From Lactifluus volemus (taxonomy: Eukaryota > Basidiomycota > Agaricomycetes > Russulales > Russulaceae), in the NCBI GenBank assembly GCA_022376515.1, contig WTXI01000017.1, positions 496,001 to 560,000 on the forward strand: DNA of 64,000 nt. Reading direction: 5' to 3'. The position numbers and the translations under genes are program-made. Below, piece after piece: positions 58,774 through 64,000 of this stretch. The notes beneath the pieces were generated by a model, which had not been told where the DNA came from, ran no database searches, and saw only the letters and a program-made list of their open reading frames with translations. Position 1 is the first letter of the stretch. Each line of letters begins with the position of its first letter.

Positions 58774-59579
58774 CGCTATCGCTGGCCTTCATCGCCCGCC
58801 CCCTCTCCGTCGCCCTCATCGCTGGCCCTCTTGCGCTGCCGCCGCTCGTCTATGACATCGCCTCGGCGTTGCAGCACCTCCCTCTCGCTGCCGCCACTGT
58901 CAGGAGGGTTCACTGGTGCGTCATGATTTTATTTTTAACTTCTCACACTAATGTTTTTACCTCCTCATTCTTTCCCTTGATCCGTCCTACATCCCCTTTG
59001 AAGACTGGCACGGAGGGGGGCCTCTACACCGCCATAGACGGTCTTTTGGCGTCACGGCCGCTTGGGCGTCGCAGTTGCGGCCGTCCCAGTGTCTGACGCC
59101 AGTGATCCGTGCTATCGCGTGGCGGGACCCCAAAACGTCGCCCGAGTCCCATCGCCGCCACCGCCGCTGCTGTGCGCAGTCGCCTAGTTGCCTCGCTGCA
59201 GTCGCGGTCTCGCTATCCCAACGCCGCTGTCGCTCCGGCGCCGTCCCGTGATTCGACAGACGACGCGTATCCCCTCGCTGCCGCTTTGCCGGCCATCTCG
59301 CTATCCCGATACCGCCTGCGAGATGTGCCGTTGCGGCACTATCTTCCAGAATGCCTGACCCCATCTAGGACAGGCCAAGTATATGAATGCACACAATGTA
59401 TTTGGAGGGATGTATTGATATGCACAAATAATATACAGGCGACTTGAATTGAGGGGGAATATTCTAAACTATGTACAAAATGACAACCATGATAATCTAA
59501 TAATCAGTGTGAGTGTAGGGGGGAACACTTTGGGGGGATGTGGGCAGGGTCCTGGTATGCTGCAAGTGCCCGGGCACGC

Positions 59580-61936
59580 TCATAGCGCGTCGGGTTTAGC
59601 GCGTTTACCCGATCGCTCTCCTCCAAGGTAGGGATCTAGATGAATCCACCGCCGCTTGCCCTTGGCGACACCGATGCTCCGTTGCGTTAGCCCATGTTCC
59701 TCGGGCAACCGCTTGCGCTTTGACGCCCGTTTGACACCCATCCGCTCAGCCGTTTCCGGCCAGGAGTGCTGATTGGGTGCAATTACATCTTTATGAGGTA
59801 ATGATGCGCTAGCGCCTTCCGTTGATGCGATTGCCGCTGTCAGGCTATATTTGGCTGAGCGGACGGCCTCCATGACAGCGTGAGAAGGTGTCATTTGATC
59901 AATGAGCGCCGTAATGTCCTGTTTGAGAGCTTGTAGGCTCTCCTCTGGTCTGACAATGCGTTGAGGGACGCCTTGTGTCTGTGAGGGACCCGGGGATGCG
60001 GCGAGACTGAACTTCTCTGCAAATAGATGTGGGAAATGCAGATAGATCGCACCAATGTGTTTGCAGAACTGAGCTCTGGGAAAATCTGCACAATCACAAG
60101 TGGCACGATTTAGATCTACCACATAATAAGAGCCAGGCCGGGATTGGGAAGCGACATGAAATTGCGTAAGGTCGAACTGTTGAATTGAATCGGCAGATAT
60201 GCCCCTGGCGGTTTTGAGTATTTCCTGCCGCCGCCGCCCTGCAAGGTCCGGCCCCGCTAGTCCGACATTTTGAAGCGCATGTCGTTCCTGATAATCCGGG
60301 ACCATCTGCTGAACTAGTGTGTGCATGACATGATCGATCCGGCGATTTCGCATGCCATCTAGCCAATCAGATTTTAACTTATGATGAAATCTAGAATAAG
60401 TTAGTTTTATCTTATCGGAACAGAAACCAATTACATACGCTTCAATCAACATATTAGTTTCACCCTCCTCAAAGATAGATCTGCCTTTTCGTGCAGCTAT
60501 TGACCATTGATGGACTATTGGTATCCATGATTGTTTCAAATAGACAACAAATGAGGCAGGGGTGGACGGATCATCGAGGATCTCGTCCTTGATCTGATCA
60601 AACTCGGCCCAACTATCTGTTTTCACCCATTTCTTGATCTTTTCCCACAGTGCCGGATGTTTACTAGTGGAAAAGTGGGCTACCATCGCGTGTAGCACGT
60701 GCCATGTGCACAGAAAGATCCGGCTCTGCGGATACACTTCCTCGATTGCTGCCATCTGTGCTTGATCCCGATCTGTCATGATAATTGATGGCTGGACTGC
60801 TGGACTCCCATCCTTTACCCAACTGATAAAGAATGAGATCGTATCCGTGGTTGCATTAGATGTAAGCATCCAAGCAACAGGCATGCCTATTCAGTAAGAT
60901 AAGCGATTGATCAAGATCGCTGATTAGATCACTCACCACGTCCCCAATGATCGCGCGTGATGATTGTAAATAGGAGGAGATCTTGATATTGAGTGGTATT
61001 ATGTGTTGCATCAATACCAATAAATCCACCACCAAGGCGCCGGAATGCGTCCATTTGAAAGCTAGTTTGAAAGCAGAGCACAAAGGCATCTTGTCGCAAT
61101 CTCGAATCGGGGGGTGGTAGATCTAGCCTATCTTTGTAAAATGTATACACGTCATCTGCTTTGAATCTGTCAACCCAGAGTCTAGTCGAGATCGCATCTT
61201 CCGGATGCAGGCATATATATTCTTGTTGAAGTAATCGCGATATCCGGTTGACATCCTCTAGCGTGGCATATCTATCCCGGCTACCTTCAGGTGCCTCATT
61301 CTTGATAATGCGTACCTAAACTGAATGTATTAGATCAGGCACATAAATTAATTAAATAGTTACTTACGATCTCCCTTCGATGTACTTTCTGCTCTAGCAA
61401 GCCTCTGATTCGTTCCCGTGAAGCCGATGAGATCCGGATGAATGGGATATTTGATGAGCCAACTCCGTGGTCATGATCCCCTTCATATCGCCCACGGACA
61501 ATTGGTGTGTGGGGATAACACTTGATCACGATCTTGCACGGGCAACCAGTCTTCTTAGATCTAATTTCCTGCCGATCAGGGCACTTCTTTTGGTAAGTGC
61601 CTTTCCCCCCTGTCGTTGACGTGAGCACACAAAACGGCGCCTAAGGGTCCATAACCCATCTCCTCGCACAACTCGGGCGGCAACAAATTCAATTGAGTAA
61701 GCGAGTTCTTCCGCCCGGCGCCATACTTCAAATTCGGCCATATTGGGCCAGTGCTCTGGGAAGGAGCCGCTCTCGCAGTCATAATTGAAGCTTCCAGGCT
61801 TTCGGGAAGTTGCCGGGCTGTCAGTGCGGAGGTCGTCCAAGCGGAGCACAACGCTAGCAGGTGGGCCATGCGGCCCGGGTGTCATTTCCGAGGTGGGCGA
61901 CATGACATTCAATTGAAATGGAGGTAAGGCTGTCAT
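59580..61936 (-). pseudogene. MULE transposase with a one-base frameshift
   Basis: Three exons on the complement (61368-61936, 60937-61315, 59580-60886). The N-terminus is a FAR1/GCM1-like zinc DNA-binding part (EVWRRAEELAYSIEFVAARV, CPDRQEIRSKKTGCPCKIVI, then GDHDHG). The catalytic core is GFIGIDATHNTTQYQDLLLF, TSNATTDTISFFISW and IIMTDRDQAQMAAIEEVYPQ (first two acidic residues of a DDE fold), with LCTWHVLHAMVAHF. A SWIM zinc finger CDCADFPRAQFCKHIG follows, and a basic C-terminus (KRASKRKRLPEEHG). In exon 1, AACGACAGGG replaces AACGGACAGGG of the copy at 62230, a one-base loss near 61615 that breaks the frame. Otherwise the gene is complete, so it died recently. Confidence 0.85.
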
Positions 61937-62229
61937 TTCAGCAGGGAGAGCAGGGCACTAGGGGGCAAGATGAGGGTGCGGGAAACAGTTTTTGAAACTT
62001 GACTCCCAAGTGACACACCCGTTTCGGAATGTAGATTAGTCATGTATTACTCATCAATGCGGAGAACGAAATTTAATAAAATCAAAAGTACAACTGTTTA
62101 TTGTTTTTGTATTGTTTTTGTTTACTGTGGAGTAATAATAATTAATTATTAATTAAATGCGTGCAGATGTGGACTGTGGCCGGAGCGCGTCCAAGGGGGA
62201 GGGGAGCGCGTTCACGCGTTCACCAACCG

Positions 62230-62823
62230 TGTTTCCCGCACCCTCATCTTGCCCCCTAGTGCCCTGCTCTCCCTGCTGAAATGACAGCCTTACCTCCATT
62301 TCAATTGAATGTCATGTCGCCCACCTCGGAAATGACACCCGGGCCGCATGGCCCACCTGCTAGCGTTGTGCTCCGCTTGGACGACCTCCGCACTGACAGC
62401 CCGGCAACTTCCCGAAAGCCTGGAAGCTTCAATTATGACTGCGAGAGCGGCTCCTTCCCAGAGCACTGGCCCAATATGGCCGAATTTGAAGTATGGCGCC
62501 GGGCGGAAGAACTCGCTTACTCAATTGAATTTGTTGCCGCCCGAGTTGTGCGAGGAGATGGGTTATGGACCCTTAGGCGCCGTTTTGTGTGCTCACGTCA
62601 ACGGACAGGGGGGAAAGGCACTTACCAAAAGAAGTGCCCTGATCGGCAGGAAATTAGATCTAAGAAGACTGGTTGCCCGTGCAAGATCGTGATCAAGTGT
62701 TATCCCCACACACCAATTGTCCGTGGGCGATATGAAGGGGATCATGACCACGGAGTTGGCTCATCAAATATCCCATTCATCCGGATCTCATCGGCTTCAC
62801 GGGAACGAATCAGAGGCTTGCTA
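62230..62823 (+). pseudogene. Inverted 5' fragment of the MULE transposase, frame intact
   Basis: Reverse-complement copy of 61350-61984, starting GTTTCCCGCACCCTC and carrying the transposase start at 62281 (MTALPPFQLNVMSPTSEM). The frame runs through QRTGGKGTYQKKCPDRQEIR without the deletion seen in the long copy. Homology ends after RIRGLL near 62823, where unrelated sequence begins. Together with the long copy it forms ~0.6 kb inverted arms around a 245-bp spacer (D2). Confidence 0.88.
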
Positions 62824-63713
62824 GATGTAAGGCGGCCAAATGCTCCGAGGGCTGATGTCGCATCTCGCGTCAAATGACACAGCCGGCCCCGGGCCGGCCC
62901 GCCTAGATAACAGGCAATTAAGCAACGCTGCGACATTCTGCAGCGTTGCACATTGATCCCAGCAGTGCACCCCAATGGGGCGGCCTGCAATAAATAAATT
63001 AAATGCCCTAGATTTCTGAGACGCGTGAAAACCGCGCGATCAAAGGAAAAATCACAAGAAAATGCGATATGAAACAATCAGGAAGATTGAAACAGATCGG
63101 ACTAAGATTACTATAGATCTAGGGTACTAAAGCATGTATTTAATTTGCCTACCTTCCCTGGTGGAAGGTAGACTTACCTTTCTACGAAGCATTCGCAATA
63201 AACTGCAGCATCAGCCGGTTTTGTTGCGTGGTGCCCTTGAAAGGTTTTAAAGTCCAATTCATGTAATCTACTCTCCTACAGACTTCTAAACGCTCGAGAT
63301 TACTCGCGTGAAGAAGTCTTACACTGTTTTGACGGCCTGTTTGGACTTTACAATGCCCGAGACTGCTCGCATTGGGAAGACCTACTCTTATGACCTTATG
63401 ACCTTATGTCCCACATGTCCTCCGGACATACCTGGTGCTGCAATGCACACCTACGCAGTATTGCCCATGAGCCACACGCCTATGCTATGTGCGCCTCATG
63501 GGCACTTCAGTACCTTGGGCACATGACGCGCCATCTCTTGATTGCGCCTCATGGGCACTTCACTACTTTGGGCACACCTTGAGTGATGTGCGATTTCTCA
63601 CTAGTGCAGAGCGCGAGCGCAATGCAACCATCATTGGCAGTCTCCTCTGAGAGCGAGACTCACTCCCCGCGGTACACGCCGCACTACGTGAGCAGCTGGA
63701 CACTCAGACTACA
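62824..63713. other. Repeat-rich sequence without a supported gene
   Basis: It contains a perfect hairpin GCAACGCTGC / GCAGCGTTGC (62922-62931 and 62940-62949, 8-nt loop). It also has a direct repeat of about 33 bp beginning TGCGCCTCATGGGCACTTCA near 63490 and again near 63543. No protein family is recognised. Confidence 0.5.
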
Positions 63714-63950
63714 ATGCTTGAGATGCCCACCGCCCAGAAAGAACTAGCGCAACACGCGCTTGACAAAAAACACGCCCGGTTCTTTGAATTAACCGAGCAT
63801 ATGTCCTACTCTAAGGGGGACCGCCCACGCAAAGTGCCTAGGCGGGACCCCTTGCCCTGCACGTCTGTGCACACACAATCAGAACCATCTGCAGATGGGG
63901 AGCACACAGCCATTGCCGGGCGCAGAACCAGAGACAAATTCCCCCAATAG
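63714..63950 (+). CDS. Small frame, possibly the C-terminus of a retroelement protein
   Basis: In frame upstream to about 63653, it reads RDSLPAVHAALREQLDTQTT, then ELAQHALDKKHARFFELTEH, a helix-rich stretch followed by a basic segment (KGDRPRKVPRRDP) and a polar tail ending RDKFPQ. I do not recognise the family. Its stop lies 11 bp before a purine-rich tract that looks like the 3' polypurine tract of an LTR element, which is the only reason to suspect a retroelement polyprotein. Confidence 0.35.
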   Translation: MLEMPTAQKELAQHALDKKHARFFELTEHMSYSKGDRPRKVPRRDPLPCTSVHTQSEPSADGEHTAIAGRRTRDKFPQ

Positions 63951-63960
63951 GCCTGGTCTT

Positions 63961-64000
63961 AGGGGGGAGGGATGGTGTGTTGATCTCACCTGAAAAAGTT
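63961..64000 (+). mobile_element. Possible polypurine tract and start of a 3' LTR
   Basis: AGGGGGGAGGGA (63961-63972) is directly followed by TGGTGTGTTGATCTC, a TG start as in LTRs. The element runs off the window, so the LTR cannot be confirmed. It differs from the solo-LTR family at 16.8 and 53.1 kb. Confidence 0.35.

Larger units (their letters stand above)
58458..61984 (-). mobile_element. MULE (Mutator-like) DNA transposon, full-length copy
   Basis: The element encodes a MULE transposase on the minus strand. Its right end on the plus strand reads GGGTGCGGGAAAC and its left end GTTTCCCGCA, a 10-bp terminal inverted repeat. No 8-11 bp target duplication is seen, because both flanks are parts of repeat D. 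The region 58560-59580 downstream of the transposase holds GC-rich minisatellite sequence. Confidence 0.65.

Noticed and set aside
58661..59096. Ser/Pro/Arg-rich plus-strand frames
   Set aside because: They translate a 29-bp minisatellite and GC-rich sequence downstream of the MULE transposase; low complexity only.

Overview
The window reads as nuclear DNA of a filamentous basidiomycete. Genes are broken by many short (about 45-120 bp) GT-AG introns, and most recognisable proteins have a fungal or agaricomycete character: KEI1, SFH5, a fungal PQ-loop protein, a Git3-like GPCR, a psi-factor oxygenase, a beta/alpha-fused fatty acid synthase piece, NACHT-WD40 receptors and S53 sedolisins. A Rhizoctonia-like or other Agaricomycetes genome is my best guess, but no rRNA or other marker fixes the species. 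I see no tRNA, rRNA or CRISPR.

Layout. (1) 1-26.5 kb is a gene graveyard. It holds a decayed psi-producing oxygenase (0.2-2.0 kb), two MITEs with terminal inverted repeats, a dispersed ~1.1 kb repeat (4.7, 11.4 and 14.7 kb), a putative Helitron 3' end next to an ALDH7 fragment fused to a Pro/Ala-rich tail (9.2-10.4 kb), a frameshifted GPCR (15.2-16.5 kb), a solo LTR (16.8-17.8 kb), a scrambled copy of a PQ-loop/KEI1 gene pair (19.0-21.3 kb), a fatty-acid-synthase fragment joined to a coiled-coil gene fragment (21.9-24.2 kb), and a protein-kinase-like gene (24.5-26.5 kb, minus).

(2) 26.6-34.2 kb is an island of five housekeeping genes whose exons splice into uninterrupted frames: PQ-loop membrane protein (+), KEI1 (-), 4EHP/eIF4E2-type cap-binding protein (+), PAF1 (-), SFH5 (+). 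PQ-loop/KEI1 and 4EHP/PAF1 are convergent; KEI1/4EHP and PAF1/SFH5 share short divergent promoters.

(3) 35.0-46.9 kb holds two head-to-tail paralogous NLR-type receptors (1,535 and 1,498 aa) with the same nine-exon plan: a helical N-terminal domain resembling MLKL/HeLo-type cell-death modules, a NACHT NTPase, then 14 or 13 near-identical WD40 repeats. They look like the allorecognition/immune STAND proteins of fungi.

(4) 48.2-58.2 kb is a tandem segmental duplication. Each full unit carries an intact 596-aa secreted sedolisin (S53); a third unit is truncated. Unit 1 has a poly(A)-tailed retroposed insert with a 16-bp target duplication. Unit 2 has a solo LTR with a 4-bp target duplication, of the same family as the one at 16.8 kb but in opposite orientation.

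(5) 58.2-64 kb is transposon territory: a MULE transposase on the minus strand (FAR1/GCM1-like N-terminus, MULE core, SWIM finger) with a 1-nt frameshift, followed by an inverted partial copy of its 5' end that keeps the frame, and finally what may be the 3' end of an LTR retrotransposon running off the window.

The most biologically interesting part is the NLR pair with highly internally conserved WD40 arrays. The most informative evolutionary part is the contrast between the intact PQ-loop/KEI1 pair and its rearranged duplicate, and the relative timing given by the nested insertions in the sedolisin array.
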